Part shown: positions 23,676 through 34,300 of the stretch, piece after piece
Numbering within the stretch: the stretch's first letter is position 1
How the letters are laid out: each line of letters starts with the position of its first letter
DNA from: Faecalibacterium sp.
GTDB lineage: Bacteria; Bacillota; Clostridia; Oscillospirales; Ruminococcaceae
Assembly (NCBI GenBank): GCA_029264955.1
Contig: JARHYC010000009.1
Location: 1 to 45,901, forward strand
DNA: 45,901 nucleotides
Direction: 5' to 3'
The notes under the pieces: generated by a model
Database searches by the model: none
Told to the model about the DNA's origin: nothing
The model's input: only the letters and a program-made list of their open reading frames with translations
Made by a program: the position numbers and the translations under genes

Positions 23676-25568
23676 ATGAAAAATATCAGAAGAGGAATTG
23701 CGAGTGCGCTTTTGATTGCTCTGTGTATCTCCAATTCGGTTTCTGCTGCTGCGGCCGCCGGTCAAAGCCAATCTGCATTAGAAGAATCAAACCAGAGTGC
23801 GACCATCCAGGCAGCGGTAGGTGCGGCAACAGCATCCTATTATGTTGAAATCCCGCAAAGTATGGATCTGGGTACACTGGATGCACAGAAAGATTTTGAG
23901 CAAGGGTATACCGTCCGGGTGTCCATGGAGGATAAGTCGGAAACAAATCGCATTACCATTTCTGCGGATGAACAATTCTCCATGTCACGTTTAGAAACAG
24001 AAAAAGATAGTCATTCGCTGATTTGTCATAACGATTTCCCAACAAAGAGCTTTACCCAAAGCGGCAGCGCGGACGGTATGCTGACTATCCCCAAGGAAGA
24101 TATTGCAGCAGCACCACAGGGACGGTACAACGGCACCTTGCAATTCCGAATTCAGTATGAGCGCGGACCTAAGCCAACTCCGGTTGTTCCCACAGATAAA
24201 CCTTCGGAAACTGCGACCCCGACACCTACGGTACAGCCAACACCGACAGAACCCGTAAAGCCTGTGCCGACCAGTACGCCGACAATTCAGCCTACTATGA
24301 AACCCACAGTGCCAGATTCCACAGGCGATCAAACGGCCTATTACAGAGCGACCGTTACCATGCGCAAGGCAACGGATTTCGATACAATCAGTATGTGTAA
24401 TGCACTGTTTCACAGCAATGTGGAGATTGCCAGCAAAGACGGTGTCGCAACCATTACCATGTATGTAGTGAATCCGATCCCGCAGTTTGCCGACGAAGGT
24501 GTTCCGCTGAAAGATGTCAATTTGACCTATCAGGGAAGTAATCATGCGGCGACAGTAAAAAATGAAAAAGTTTTAAAGCGGTTTGATGCTGCGCCTGGAT
24601 TTATTGAAAAAGCAGGCGAATACAGCGCATCCCCGATTGTCGTGGAGCTTCCGATGCAGGCGGTTGAGGATTCCAAAGATGGGAAGCTAATGTGCAGCGC
24701 ATTTGTGGATGCAGTCATGAAGGCAACGCAGGAATTCTATGTGGTATTTGACGATTTGGTACAGGTAGAAAGTGCTGAACAGAATCGGCCTGCACCATCT
24801 GCAAAACCCAAACCTACTAAAAAGCCGGGAACTTCCCCTAAGACGAGTCAAAACGCAGACAAGCTGACTTTGGGTAACGGCGAAAAAACCTACTATACCA
24901 GTAGAGTCACGATGCGTAAAGCGACCGACTTTAGCGCTATCAGTATGTGTAATGCATTGTTTTACCCACAGGCAGAGATCGTTTATCAGGGCGATACCGC
25001 AAAGTTAACACTTTATGTAGTCGATCCGATTCCTAAATTTGCAGAGAGCGGGACGCCGCTTTCGGATATTACCTTGACGTATCAGGATAAAAACTATACG
25101 GCGACATTGAATGCAAGCGGAAAAATGAAAAAAGATTTTGCGCAGGCACCGGGCTTTATTGAAACGGCAGGTGCTTACGATGCAAGTCCAATTGAAGTTG
25201 TTTTGCCCAAGCAGGCAATTCAGGATTCGGTAGATGGCAAGTTGATGTGCAGTGCCTATATCAAGGCGGTTATGAATACAACCCAAGATTTTTATGTGGT
25301 TTTGGATGATTTGAAGCAGACCAGCGGTCCGTCAAGTGCATCCGGTACGAAAAAAGATGCAGCACAGACCTTGGATTCAGAAGCTGCAATGCAGAATTCG
25401 GATGCGCAGGCAGACAATCCAAACGCAGTAAATGCATCTGCAAAGCAAGATGCAATTCTGGAATGTAAAGTAGATACAAAGCTGTTCCCGCAGGTGTTTG
25501 GATTTGTACTGTTTACAGTGCTTGTTATGGGCGGAGCTTTTGCCGTGATTTGGCTGCGGCGTCGATGA
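23676..25568 (+). CDS. Membrane-anchored surface protein with two NEAT-like domains
   Basis: 630 aa. Signal peptide about 1-28. The N-terminal beta-sandwich (about 45-165, SYYVEIPQSMDLGTLDAQ to YNGTLQFRIQYE) is homologous to the C-terminal domain of the previous protein. A Pro/Thr-rich stalk is followed by two tandem NEAT-like domains (about 221-362 and 405-545), closely similar to each other and both with VTMRKATDF, ISMCNALF, a PIPxFA segment and a TQ(E/D)FYVV last strand. A Lys/Pro linker separates them. A single C-terminal membrane helix (about 605-627) and WLRRR tail anchor it. ATG 23676 follows AAGGAG; an upstream frame through the terminator is not the real start. Probably accepts heme from the secreted protein and passes it inward. 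Confidence 0.75.
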   Translation: MKNIRRGIASALLIALCISNSVSAAAAAGQSQSALEESNQSATIQAAVGAATASYYVEIPQSMDLGTLDAQKDFEQGYTVRVSMEDKSETNRITISADEQFSMSRLETEKDSHSLICHNDFPTKSFTQSGSADGMLTIPKEDIAAAPQGRYNGTLQFRIQYERGPKPTPVVPTDKPSETATPTPTVQPTPTEPVKPVPTSTPTIQPTMKPTVPDSTGDQTAYYRATVTMRKATDFDTISMCNALFHSNVEIASKDGVATITMYVVNPIPQFADEGVPLKDVNLTYQGSNHAATVKNEKVLKRFDAAPGFIEKAGEYSASPIVVELPMQAVEDSKDGKLMCSAFVDAVMKATQEFYVVFDDLVQVESAEQNRPAPSAKPKPTKKPGTSPKTSQNADKLTLGNGEKTYYTSRVTMRKATDFSAISMCNALFYPQAEIVYQGDTAKLTLYVVDPIPKFAESGTPLSDITLTYQDKNYTATLNASGKMKKDFAQAPGFIETAGAYDASPIEVVLPKQAIQDSVDGKLMCSAYIKAVMNTTQDFYVVLDDLKQTSGPSSASGTKKDAAQTLDSEAAMQNSDAQADNPNAVNASAKQDAILECKVDTKLFPQVFGFVLFTVLVMGGAFAVIWLRRR

Positions 25569-25572
25569 AAGG

Positions 25573-26472
25573 ATGGACAGAAACGTGAAACAGAGTACAA
25601 AAAAATCATTTTTTCGTGCAGCAGCACTCGCATTGGTGTTGATTTGCTGCTTTGCAACGAGCGCTTTTGCACAGGAGATTTTGTGCGAAAGCGCAACGGC
25701 GGCAGGCTCCTATAAGCACCCGCTAACAGGTGTGATCGAGGATTCCGGCGGAGAAGGCAGTGAAGCGCTGGGCCAAAGTATGGTAGGAAATATGGTGGAC
25801 AGTCAGGCACTTGTGGAAACTGCACCGGATGGAACATACTATCTATCTCTTCGCTTTCATCTAATGAGTAATATTTCGGAAACGCAGTTTTCGGTGCAGA
25901 TGCCCGGTGAAACAAGCTGGAATTCGGTTTCTTATGAAAGCACAGCTAAAGGCGAGGACAGCGAAGATATGCGCATTGCTATCCCCGGTAAAGATGCGAT
26001 TGTCCGCGCAGAGTGCATGGTTGATGCAATGGGGCGCAAAGTGATTTTTTACATAACGGTTGACCAGTTTGTTCCCGGCAATGCAGGTTCGTTTGCACGG
26101 ATGAATGAAAAGCCTTCTGGCACAGTACCCAACGGAAGCACAGTTGGTTTGGTAACGGGCGGTACGGGCAAAGTGGTACAGCCGCCGCAGGAACAAGCAG
26201 CTGAAGACACCACTCCGGTAGTTACCCATGCAGTGATAGGAAGTAACGTATGGATCATGTTCTTTGTTCTTGTGTTCTGTGCGCAGCTGTTGGCATGCAT
26301 GGCTTTTTGGGGAATCAAAACATGGTTTGAGCGCATGATGAAACAGCGCACGAATGCATCTGCAGGCAAGTCCATGCAGGATACCACCGCAGAAGAACAA
26401 GACGTTGCAGATGATTTTGATGCGGATTTTCTGGATAAAAACTGGGAGGATGACGAATATGCGGCACATTAA
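25573..26472 (+). CDS. Shp-type cell-surface heme-binding protein
   Basis: 299 aa (295 if GTG 25585, better spaced from AAAGGA, is the start). The signal peptide ends ATSAFA-Q. The Shp heme-binding domain (about 35-180) has the family hallmarks YKHPLTGVIEDSGGEGSEAL-type opening, LGQSMVGNMVDSQALVE, LMSNISETQF, VDAMGRKVIFYI and PGNAGSF. A linker, one membrane helix (about 217-242) and an acidic cytoplasmic tail follow. In streptococci Shp binds heme through methionines and passes it to the ABC transporter lipoprotein; the same path fits here. It starts 4 nt after the double NEAT-like gene, and its end overlaps the heme lipoprotein gene by 14 nt. Confidence 0.88.
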   Translation: MDRNVKQSTKKSFFRAAALALVLICCFATSAFAQEILCESATAAGSYKHPLTGVIEDSGGEGSEALGQSMVGNMVDSQALVETAPDGTYYLSLRFHLMSNISETQFSVQMPGETSWNSVSYESTAKGEDSEDMRIAIPGKDAIVRAECMVDAMGRKVIFYITVDQFVPGNAGSFARMNEKPSGTVPNGSTVGLVTGGTGKVVQPPQEQAAEDTTPVVTHAVIGSNVWIMFFVLVFCAQLLACMAFWGIKTWFERMMKQRTNASAGKSMQDTTAEEQDVADDFDADFLDKNWEDDEYAAH

Positions 26473-27361
26473 ATCGCTGATTGCGGTGCTGCTATGTCTT
26501 TCTCTTGCCATGACAGGATGTGTAGACCAAAGTGCTGCACCAGCGCGAGCGGATGCTACAGCTGGAAATGGCGGCATTGCGGTTACCAGTATTGCAGTAA
26601 TGCAGATTTGTGAAAAACTGGGTCTGGATTTGGTAGGGGTGCCCCAAAGCAGTCTGGTGGAAATTCCGCAGCAATATCAGGATGCTGCCGTTGTGGGCAG
26701 CCCTATGAGCCCGGATATGGAAATTCTAGCACAGCTTGCTCCAGAATGGGTACTGAGTCCTGCCAGCTTGCAAAACGATTTACAGCCAAAGTATGAGGCC
26801 GCCGGGCTGAAATACGGTTTCTTAAATCTGAAAACAATTTTCGGAATGTATCAGTCCATAGCGGATATGGGCGAACTGTTTAACTGTAAACCACAGGCAG
26901 ATGCACTGGTTGCAGAATTTGAAGCATATTATCGCACCTATCAGGCACAGCATCAAAATAAGCCTTCGCCCAGTGTATTGATTTTGATGGGATTACCGGG
27001 TTCCTATGTGGTCGCAACGGAAAATTCTTATGTTGGCAGCTTGGTAGAAATGGCGGGTGGTCGCAATGTCTATGCAGGAACGGATCAGGAATTTTTGAAT
27101 GTGAATACAGAAGATATGCTGCAAAAAGACCCGGATATCATTTTGCGCACTGCGCACGCAATGCCGGAAAGCGTCATGCAAATGTTTGCTGAAGAGTTCC
27201 AAACGAATGATATCTGGAAGCATTTTTCTGCTGTGGAAAACAATCGGGTCTATGATCTGCCCAATGGCTACTTTGGTATGAGCGCAAACTTTAATTACCC
27301 GCAGGCGCTAGAAACGCTGGATCAACTGCTTTATAGCGAGGAAATAGGAGGAAACGTGTAA
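26459..27361 (+). CDS. isdE: Heme ABC transporter substrate-binding lipoprotein, IsdE-like
   Basis: 300 aa. Lipoprotein signal with lipobox MTGC (Cys21). The two-lobed class III binding-protein fold begins TSIAVMQICEKLGLDLVGVP. It has the IsdE-type segment VVGSPMSPDMEIL (Met83) and, in the second lobe, ILRTAHAMP (His233); these are candidates for the Met/His axial heme ligands known from Staphylococcus IsdE. ATG 26459 follows GGGAGGA inside the end of the shp gene, indicating translational coupling. The permease gene starts at its stop codon. It delivers heme (or an iron complex) to the permease. Confidence 0.87.
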   Translation: MRHIKSLIAVLLCLSLAMTGCVDQSAAPARADATAGNGGIAVTSIAVMQICEKLGLDLVGVPQSSLVEIPQQYQDAAVVGSPMSPDMEILAQLAPEWVLSPASLQNDLQPKYEAAGLKYGFLNLKTIFGMYQSIADMGELFNCKPQADALVAEFEAYYRTYQAQHQNKPSPSVLILMGLPGSYVVATENSYVGSLVEMAGGRNVYAGTDQEFLNVNTEDMLQKDPDIILRTAHAMPESVMQMFAEEFQTNDIWKHFSAVENNRVYDLPNGYFGMSANFNYPQALETLDQLLYSEEIGGNV

Positions 27362-28359
27362 TGAAGGAACAGAAAACCAGAAAACAAGTATTCTCCTTTT
27401 TATGTGTAACGATTGGATTACTGGTCCTGTTCTTCTTTTCCATCAATTTGGGCAGTATTCAGCTTACCGTGCCGCAGTTGCTGCGCGGTCTGTTTATTGA
27501 ATATGACAGGGACGTGGCTTCGGTATATGATTTGCGCTTTCCCCGCATTTTGATTTCCATGATGGCTGGTGCATCGCTTGCTGTAGCAGGTGCATTGTTT
27601 CAGGCTGTATTAAAAAATCCATTGGCAGACCCCGGTTTGTTGGGAATCTCCAGTGGTGCAGGTTTTGCAGCGGTGTTAGCAACGATGCTTTTCCCGCAGC
27701 TGTACTTTTTGACGCCTGCGTTCAGTTTCCTCGGCGGATTGCTGGTCTTTGCGCTGGTGTATGGTTTGGCATGGAAGGGAAACGTATCACCGCTGCGTAT
27801 TATCCTGATGGGTATTGCCATGCAGTCTCTGTTTTCTGGTCTGTCAGAAGCATTACATTCTATGAGCGGTGGTAATGTATCAGGTGTGGCATCCATTGTA
27901 GAAGGCAATATTACAATGAAAACCTGGCATGATGTGCATTTGATGGCGGTTGTGTCGGTGATTGGTCTTGTTCTGGCGCTGCTCTGCGCAAAATCATGCA
28001 ATCTGTGTGGTCTGGAGGATAAAACCGTCCGTGGCCTGGGTGTAAATGTTGACCGTGTTCGTTTGACTGTCAGCATGACAGCGGTGTTTCTGGTAGGAGG
28101 ATGTACGGCAATTGTGGGACCGGTCAGCTTTATTGGTTTGTTGGTTCCGCACATCGGGCGTATTTTTGTGGGCAGCGATCACCGAAAACTACTTCCGTTC
28201 TCCGCGTTGCTGGGTGCATTCTTATTCTTGCTGGCAGATACGATGGGTCGTACCCTGATTCGGCCCCACGAAATGAATGCTTCGGTTATTCTAGCAATTG
28301 TAGGCGGCATTGCATTTGTGATTTTGCTGCGGAAAAACGGAGGAATCTATGGAAAATAA
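27361..28359 (+). CDS. isdF: Heme/iron-complex ABC transporter permease, FecCD family (IsdF-like)
   Basis: 332 aa polytopic permease of the BtuC/FecCD family with about nine or ten membrane helices. Typical segments are RFPRILISMMAGASLAVAGA, LKNPLADPGLLGISSGAGFA and VSFIGLLVPHIGR, plus the loop that contacts the ATPase. The start codon overlaps the stop of the lipoprotein gene (TAATG), and its end overlaps the ATPase gene by 11 nt, so the three are translated as a unit. Heme specificity is inferred from the Shp/NEAT/IsdE neighbours, because this family also moves siderophores and cobalamin. Confidence 0.92.
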   Translation: MKEQKTRKQVFSFLCVTIGLLVLFFFSINLGSIQLTVPQLLRGLFIEYDRDVASVYDLRFPRILISMMAGASLAVAGALFQAVLKNPLADPGLLGISSGAGFAAVLATMLFPQLYFLTPAFSFLGGLLVFALVYGLAWKGNVSPLRIILMGIAMQSLFSGLSEALHSMSGGNVSGVASIVEGNITMKTWHDVHLMAVVSVIGLVLALLCAKSCNLCGLEDKTVRGLGVNVDRVRLTVSMTAVFLVGGCTAIVGPVSFIGLLVPHIGRIFVGSDHRKLLPFSALLGAFLFLLADTMGRTLIRPHEMNASVILAIVGGIAFVILLRKNGGIYGK

Positions 28360-29134
28360 TGCAGTGAGCTTCGAGGTGCGCAACCTGTCGTTTGCCTATG
28401 GAAACAAACCGATTATCCGAAATCTGAACCTGAAAATCCCAAAGGGAAAAATCACGACACTGATCGGTCCGAACGGCTGCGGAAAATCTACAATGTTTCA
28501 GCTTTTGACGAAAAATCTTACTCCGACACAAGGAGAAATCCTTTTGGATGGTGTGCCTTTGAGCCAGATGAGCCTGCGCAGCTTCGCACAAAAAGTGGCA
28601 ATTGTACACCAAAATAATACAGCACCCGGCGATTTGACAGTCGAGCAGCTGGTGGCATATGGCAGAATCCCATATACAAAAATGGGACACTCTGCTTCCA
28701 GTGAAAAGGATTGCCGCTTGATTGAGCGTGCCATGAAAATCACAGGGGTTGCCTCCTTGCGTAACCGAAATATTCAAAGCCTTTCCGGTGGTCAACGTCA
28801 GCGGGTTTGGATTGCAATGGCACTTGCGCAGGGTACGGACATATTGCTGTTGGATGAGCCAACAACCTATCTGGATGTGCGCTATCAGATTCAGATTTTG
28901 CGCTTGGTGCAAATGCTGAACAAACGGTACGGAATTACCATTTTGATGGTCCTGCATGATATGAACCAGACCATCCAATACAGTGACCAGATTGTTGCAC
29001 TTTCTCATCAGGGAAAAATCGTTGCAAACGGTGCACCATGCAAGGTGGTTTCTACAGAAATGCTAAAAGAGGTTTACGGCGTACAACTGGAAGTGGTGCC
29101 CTATCAGGATACTAAAATCGTAATGAATTTCTAA
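28349..29134 (+). CDS. Heme/iron-complex ABC transporter ATP-binding protein
   Basis: 261 aa nucleotide-binding subunit powering heme import. Walker A GPNGCGKST, Q-loop VHQNN, ABC signature LSGGQRQR, Walker B DILLLDEPTTYLD and switch His in MVLHDMNQ are all intact. Start ATG 28349 follows GGAGG and overlaps the permease gene. Last gene of the locus, closed by a strong terminator 15 nt downstream. Confidence 0.95.
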   Translation: MENNAVSFEVRNLSFAYGNKPIIRNLNLKIPKGKITTLIGPNGCGKSTMFQLLTKNLTPTQGEILLDGVPLSQMSLRSFAQKVAIVHQNNTAPGDLTVEQLVAYGRIPYTKMGHSASSEKDCRLIERAMKITGVASLRNRNIQSLSGGQRQRVWIAMALAQGTDILLLDEPTTYLDVRYQIQILRLVQMLNKRYGITILMVLHDMNQTIQYSDQIVALSHQGKIVANGAPCKVVSTEMLKEVYGVQLEVVPYQDTKIVMNF

Positions 29135-29148
29135 AAAGAAATAACGGT

Positions 29149-29186
29149 AAAAAGCGGGAAATCCTTTGCAGATTTCCCGCTTTTTC
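29149..29186 (+). terminator. Intrinsic terminator ending the heme operon
   Basis: Perfect 15-bp stem AAAAAGCGGGAAATC (29149-29163) / GATTTCCCGCTTTTT (29171-29185), 7-nt loop. Confidence 0.9.
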
Positions 29187-29334
29187 TATAAATTAAGTAA
29201 AATCGGTATTTTGTGGCGAAAAAATGATAAATATACCGTATTTGCTAGGTTCTTGGGGAAAGATAAGGTATACTAATAAGTATGCGTACCATTTTAGTAT
29301 GCAGCAATATCAATTCAGATGGAGGCTCGTAGGT

Positions 29335-30765
29335 GTGGGATTATTTGATAGATTAAATCCAGCGCTTTTTAAGCCGTTGGCAGGACGATATCGGGCATTT
29401 TTTGCAGATCTGCTGGATATTCTTTGGAGTCGCTGTAAGCATTCCAAGAATTACAGCATGGAAAAAGAGGAAATGACTGAGATTGCGGAACAATATTTTC
29501 AAACAATTGCAATGGAAATGACATTGGAGGAAGAGGATGACTCCATGTCTGACACGGACAATCCAACACAGCAGGCGTCGTTGGTCAAAAATCCGCATAC
29601 ACAAGCATTGTGGTTTTTGAATCGCTTGCGTGCAACTGGTTGGCTGGAAGATCTGGATGGCGGTTATGGCGAAGCAATGCGCACTGCAATTGTGGCGAAG
29701 GTAGTTCCGTTGCTGCAAGCATTCAATGCAGTTTTACACCCACAGACGGTAACGTACAGTGGTAAGTTGTTCAAAGCATACCAACTGTTTAAGACATTGG
29801 GACAGGACAAAAGCCCATATGAAAACATCCTGAAAGAAGTTTCCACCTCGATGGATGAATTGAACGATGCACTTCGCAACCTGAATGCTTCGATTGGAAC
29901 ATATATCGAAAAGATGACACGCAATAAAACGCCGCAACAAGTATTGGAGCTGTTCGAGGAATACGAAGATAAAATCGTTATTGCGGCTTACCACCGCTTC
30001 AAGACAAGCGATAACTTGTTCTTATATCGTTCAGATTTACAGACGGCATTGGATTTGTGCGAAGACCAGTACATGGATGCTCTGATTGATGATTACAACA
30101 GGGTAGAACAGGTGGATCGGGAACAAGCTGTTGGTGCTGTGATGGAAATCATCCAGAAGGTGCGTGACGATTTGGACACCATGACTGCGTTGATGCGTGA
30201 AATTGATCGTAACCATACCAACTATCGGAAACGTGCTGTACAGCGTGCGCAGTTTATGCTGTTGACCGACAGCTCCATTCAAGGGACCATCAATGATTTG
30301 CTGAAATATTATGCGGAAACCATCCGCACCGCAGAAGAAATGGACGAAGTGGATGACAGTCCGTTGAGTACACAGTGGAATCTATATCCGGTGGATGTGC
30401 TGGGCAAGAATTTCCTGAAAAAACCTGCCCAGCAGCGTGGACCGTTGGATATTGAACCTTTGGAAATGCCGGAGCTTTTGTCTGAAGAAGAACTGGTTGC
30501 AGCGCAAAAGCAGCTGCTTGCCTATGCGGCTGCCGCAGTGACACAGGAAAACGTGAACGCGTTTGCACAGCAGGTCCTGAGCGAGAAGAAAGCCATTCAG
30601 GTATCTGAGGTGGCAAAGCAGGAACCGGATGAATTTGTAAAAATTATTGCATTGCATACCTATTCCCAGTCAAAGAGCAGGAATTATGATATTGAGCTGC
30701 AATCCAACTGGGTACAGTGCGGAAAAATGCGTTTTCAGGATTTTATATTAAAAAAGAAGGTGTGA
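29335..30765 (+). CDS. jetA: Wadjet anti-plasmid system subunit JetA
   Basis: 476 aa, mostly alpha-helical, the kleisin-like subunit (MksF-type) of the Wadjet complex. I chose GTG 29335 (GLFDRLNPALFKPLAG) because GGAGG (29321-29325) lies 9 nt upstream; an ATG at 29224 would add 37 unlike residues that overlap the probable promoter region (TATACT at 29269-29274). Helical repeats such as STSMDELNDALRNLNASIGTYIEK fit this family. In Wadjet, JetA, JetB and JetC form an SMC-like motor that extrudes plasmid DNA until JetD cleaves it. The identification relies strongly on the three following genes in the canonical order. Confidence 0.88.
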   Translation: MGLFDRLNPALFKPLAGRYRAFFADLLDILWSRCKHSKNYSMEKEEMTEIAEQYFQTIAMEMTLEEEDDSMSDTDNPTQQASLVKNPHTQALWFLNRLRATGWLEDLDGGYGEAMRTAIVAKVVPLLQAFNAVLHPQTVTYSGKLFKAYQLFKTLGQDKSPYENILKEVSTSMDELNDALRNLNASIGTYIEKMTRNKTPQQVLELFEEYEDKIVIAAYHRFKTSDNLFLYRSDLQTALDLCEDQYMDALIDDYNRVEQVDREQAVGAVMEIIQKVRDDLDTMTALMREIDRNHTNYRKRAVQRAQFMLLTDSSIQGTINDLLKYYAETIRTAEEMDEVDDSPLSTQWNLYPVDVLGKNFLKKPAQQRGPLDIEPLEMPELLSEEELVAAQKQLLAYAAAAVTQENVNAFAQQVLSEKKAIQVSEVAKQEPDEFVKIIALHTYSQSKSRNYDIELQSNWVQCGKMRFQDFILKKKV

Positions 30766-30769
30766 TCAA

Positions 30770-31333
30770 GTGGAAATCAAGGATGTTGCAAACTACTTAC
30801 TGAACCACTGTTTTGTAATGGGTTCCTGCGAAGAAACCCGTGAAAAATATTATTTCGCAATCAAACATATGGACGAACTGCGCAGTTTGTTTGTGCCGCT
30901 GGGCTATACGCCGATTTTATATCCTTCGCCGCTGAAAGTGCTGGCTTTGGTGAACGAATATGATGGCACCCAGGTCAAACTGAAAAAGTACGAAAGCATC
31001 GTACTGTTGATTTGCAGATTGCTATATCTGCAAAAGCGAGAGCGCCTAACAATGGATGGAGACCAGGTTCTGGTAACGGTTGAGGAAATTCAGCAGGAAT
31101 ACCAAAAGCTGAATCTCCCACAGCGATTTGAACAGCGCAAGCTGGAAGAAATCATGCGCACACTGCGAGAGTATAATCTGGCGCGCCCTATCGATAAGCT
31201 GGATCATTTACAGGCGCAAATTGAAATCTATCCCACGGTAGTTTTGGCACTACCAGATAATGTGCTGAAAGCCAGCCAGGAAGCAACGGTAAACAAATTG
31301 GCAGAGTACGAGACAGGAGGTGCTGACGAGTGA
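30770..31333 (+). CDS. jetB: Wadjet anti-plasmid system subunit JetB (DUF4194-like)
   Basis: 187 aa, the KITE-type (MksE-like) winged-helix subunit that bridges the kleisin and the SMC heads. Sequence features are MEIKDVANYLLNHCF, YTPILYPSPLKVLALVNEY, the long IVLLICRLLYLQKRE helix and VTVEEIQQEYQKL, which fit DUF4194 proteins. GTG 30770 is preceded by AGAAGG; it starts 4 nt after the jetA stop, and the jetC GTG overlaps its stop codon. Tight packing indicates production in fixed proportion with JetA and JetC. Confidence 0.88.
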   Translation: MEIKDVANYLLNHCFVMGSCEETREKYYFAIKHMDELRSLFVPLGYTPILYPSPLKVLALVNEYDGTQVKLKKYESIVLLICRLLYLQKRERLTMDGDQVLVTVEEIQQEYQKLNLPQRFEQRKLEEIMRTLREYNLARPIDKLDHLQAQIEIYPTVVLALPDNVLKASQEATVNKLAEYETGGADE

Positions 31334-34300
31334 TTCAGATGCAGCGGGTTCGATTGATCAACTGGCACAACTTTATCAATACGACGGTGGATTTTGATCA
31401 GATCACCTATATGGTAGGTGTCAATGCCGTAGGTAAAACTACCATTTTGGATGCGATTCGATATTGCCTGACTACAGAGAAAAAGTTTAATGCGCTGGGC
31501 AATAAGCGCAGCGGACGTACCTTGCAAGGTTCGGTACATGGCAAACAGCGTGAAGGGGACGGCTATACCAGACCCGGACATACCATTTCTTATGTGGGTA
31601 TCGAATTTTTGAATCAGCAGAAGGGTTCCAAATTTGTCATTACGGTTCGTGTGGAATCCGACAATCCGGAGCAGGAGCTGCGGCAGGTAAAGCAGACTTG
31701 GTACATTTCCCCCGAAAACTATACGTTGGATGATTTGCCGTTTTTGGATGCGGAAACCAATCAGCCTTCCAGCCGAGAGCAGTTCTGCCTGAAAAAAGAA
31801 AAAATGCCGCCCATTGACCGACAGAACGAAGCAAGAGATAAGATTTGCCGTCGTTTGGGTATTGGTGCGGGTGAATCTCAGTTGGGAAAGAGCTTTGAGG
31901 CCGTATTCCCCATGGGTACTTCGCTGGAAGAAATCTCGGATTTCAAGACCTTTATATACGAGTACATCCTGCCTCAGCCGGAAATTAACTTGGAAGCCAT
32001 GCAGCAGGACGAAGTGGAACTGGAAAATCTGGGCGACGTTTTGCTGAATGCGCAGAGCCGTGCAGAGCAGTTGAAGAAAATCGTAGAAGCCGGCGCAGAA
32101 GCCCGCAAAAAAGAGCGGGATGTTTTGCTGAAACAGGGTGTTGTACTTTGTGCAGAAAATGATGAAAAGTCCGGTTTGGAAGAACAGATTCTCAGTGCAT
32201 TAGAGCAGTGTAATTTGAAAATCGAACAGCTGGAACAAGAGCAACGTCAGGCTGAACAGGATGCAAGCGATGCGTTCAACACTTATGAGCAGGCAATTCG
32301 CGAAGCAGGCGAAAGTGATATTCAAAAGAAACTGGACGGTTTGAAGGCATATCAAAAGGATTTGAAGCGTGAGCTGAATGAAGCGCAGCAGCGCTTGAGT
32401 CGATTTCAAGCGGCTTGTACCCGAATCGAGGGACTGCAGAAAGATGCAGTTGCCTATGGATTCCCGCTGAACGAAGAACTGACCCCGGCAAATATTCAAA
32501 AAATGCCGGAACGCAGACAGGAAGAACTGGAAACAAACCTGATTGCGGAACTTCAGAGCATGGAAAAAGAGCTGGACAGGCAGCGTGGTGTGCTGATTGC
32601 TCAGAACGAAAACAAAAAGGTTCGTTTTGCAGAGCTGCAAAAGAAAATCAAAGTGCTTTCTGAGGGTGATTTGGTTTATCCGGACGGAAACTGCGCGCAA
32701 ATTGTGAAAGATGAAATCAATCAAATGCTGGCGGCGCAGGGAATGGAACCGGATGCAAAAATCGTCTGTGATCTGCTCTATATGGTGGATGAATCCTGGC
32801 AGAGCTGTGTAGAAGCTTGTCTGGGTGGCCGCCGATTTGATATTTTCGTAAGTCCTGAGCATTACAAAACAGCAAAAAATGCCTTTGAAAAACTGGGTGC
32901 ACGCGTGCGTAAAATCAGCTTGCTGGACAGCCGTGCGCTGGAACGCAATGTGGATAAAATTCCGGAGCCGGAGCAGAATATGCTGGCATCCAAGGTGAAG
33001 TCGGAAAATCGCTTGGTAAAAGCCTATGTGACCGATCTTCTGGGCAATATTGTTTGCTGCGATACCTCCGATGCATTGGAGAATTATCCTCATAGTGCTA
33101 CCCGAGATTTGCTGCGCCATTATCCCTATCGTTTGGCACGTTTGCGGGAACCGCAGAAATATATCGGTCAGGATGCACGTTTGGAGCAATTAGAGCGAGC
33201 AAAGCAGGAAGCAGAAGAAATCTCGCAGGAAATGAGAACCTTGGAAAGCAGACAGAAATCTCTGCGTACGCTATGTCTGCGGTTTCACGGGGCTACGGAT
33301 GAGAACACACAACGAGCACTATCTGCAGGTTGGAACAGCGAAAAAACATATGATGCCTGCGCTGCTAAGTATCAGAACATGGCAGAAGAAATTCAGGCGT
33401 GTGAAAATGACCCGATGCTGCTGGCGTCTATGCGTAAACAGCAGCTGCTGAAAAAAGATTACGACGAGAAGAATGAGATTGTACGGTCGGTGAATGCAAA
33501 TCTGGCACTGAGCAAGAATAAGGCGCAGAACTGCCAGAAACAGCAGGAAGGCGCGATCGAAGCTGCAGAGCTGGCAAGAAATGCTTGGCGAGAATTTTTG
33601 AAGCAGACACCTGCATTGCAGGAAGACATTGAAAAGAGATATACAGAGGCTCGCAAAAATAGCAAGCAGCCACAGCAAATCGTGCGCAATCATAAAATTT
33701 ATCAGAGCCAGGCGGAACGCGCACGGGATGACTTTTTGGAAAATACACTGAAACCACTGCAGCGTGAATACAATCAGAAATACACCTGCGATTTCAAGCT
33801 GGGGATGGAAGGAATTGACACCTACCAGTACCAGTATGAGCAGCTGGTGCATATTGATCTGGAACGGTATCAGTCCAGTCTGGAAAAGGCAAAAGCGCGC
33901 TGCAAGGAGCGTTTCCGTCAGGATATTCTGTTCCGTTTAAAGGATGAAATCGCTAATGCAAGAAAACAGTTCCGTGAGCTGAACCGCATTATGGAGAAAC
34001 TGACTTACGGCGAAGAAACCTACCGCTTCTCCATTGGTCCCAGCGAGGATACACAGCTGGGTGCGTTCTGCCGCTTGATTGAGCATGGTTCTAATCAGCG
34101 TGTACCGGAGGAAGGTACACTGGAAGCATTTGCTTATCAGAAAGATGAAGTCTATGAGGCACAGTTGGATGAGCTGATGGAGCATATCATGGCTGACCTG
34201 AAAATCGCGGCAGAAGAACGCCAGAAGGGTAACACGTTATCCTCTATCGAACTGTCCAGCTATGTGGATTACCGTCAGTATTTGAACTGCGATATTGAAA

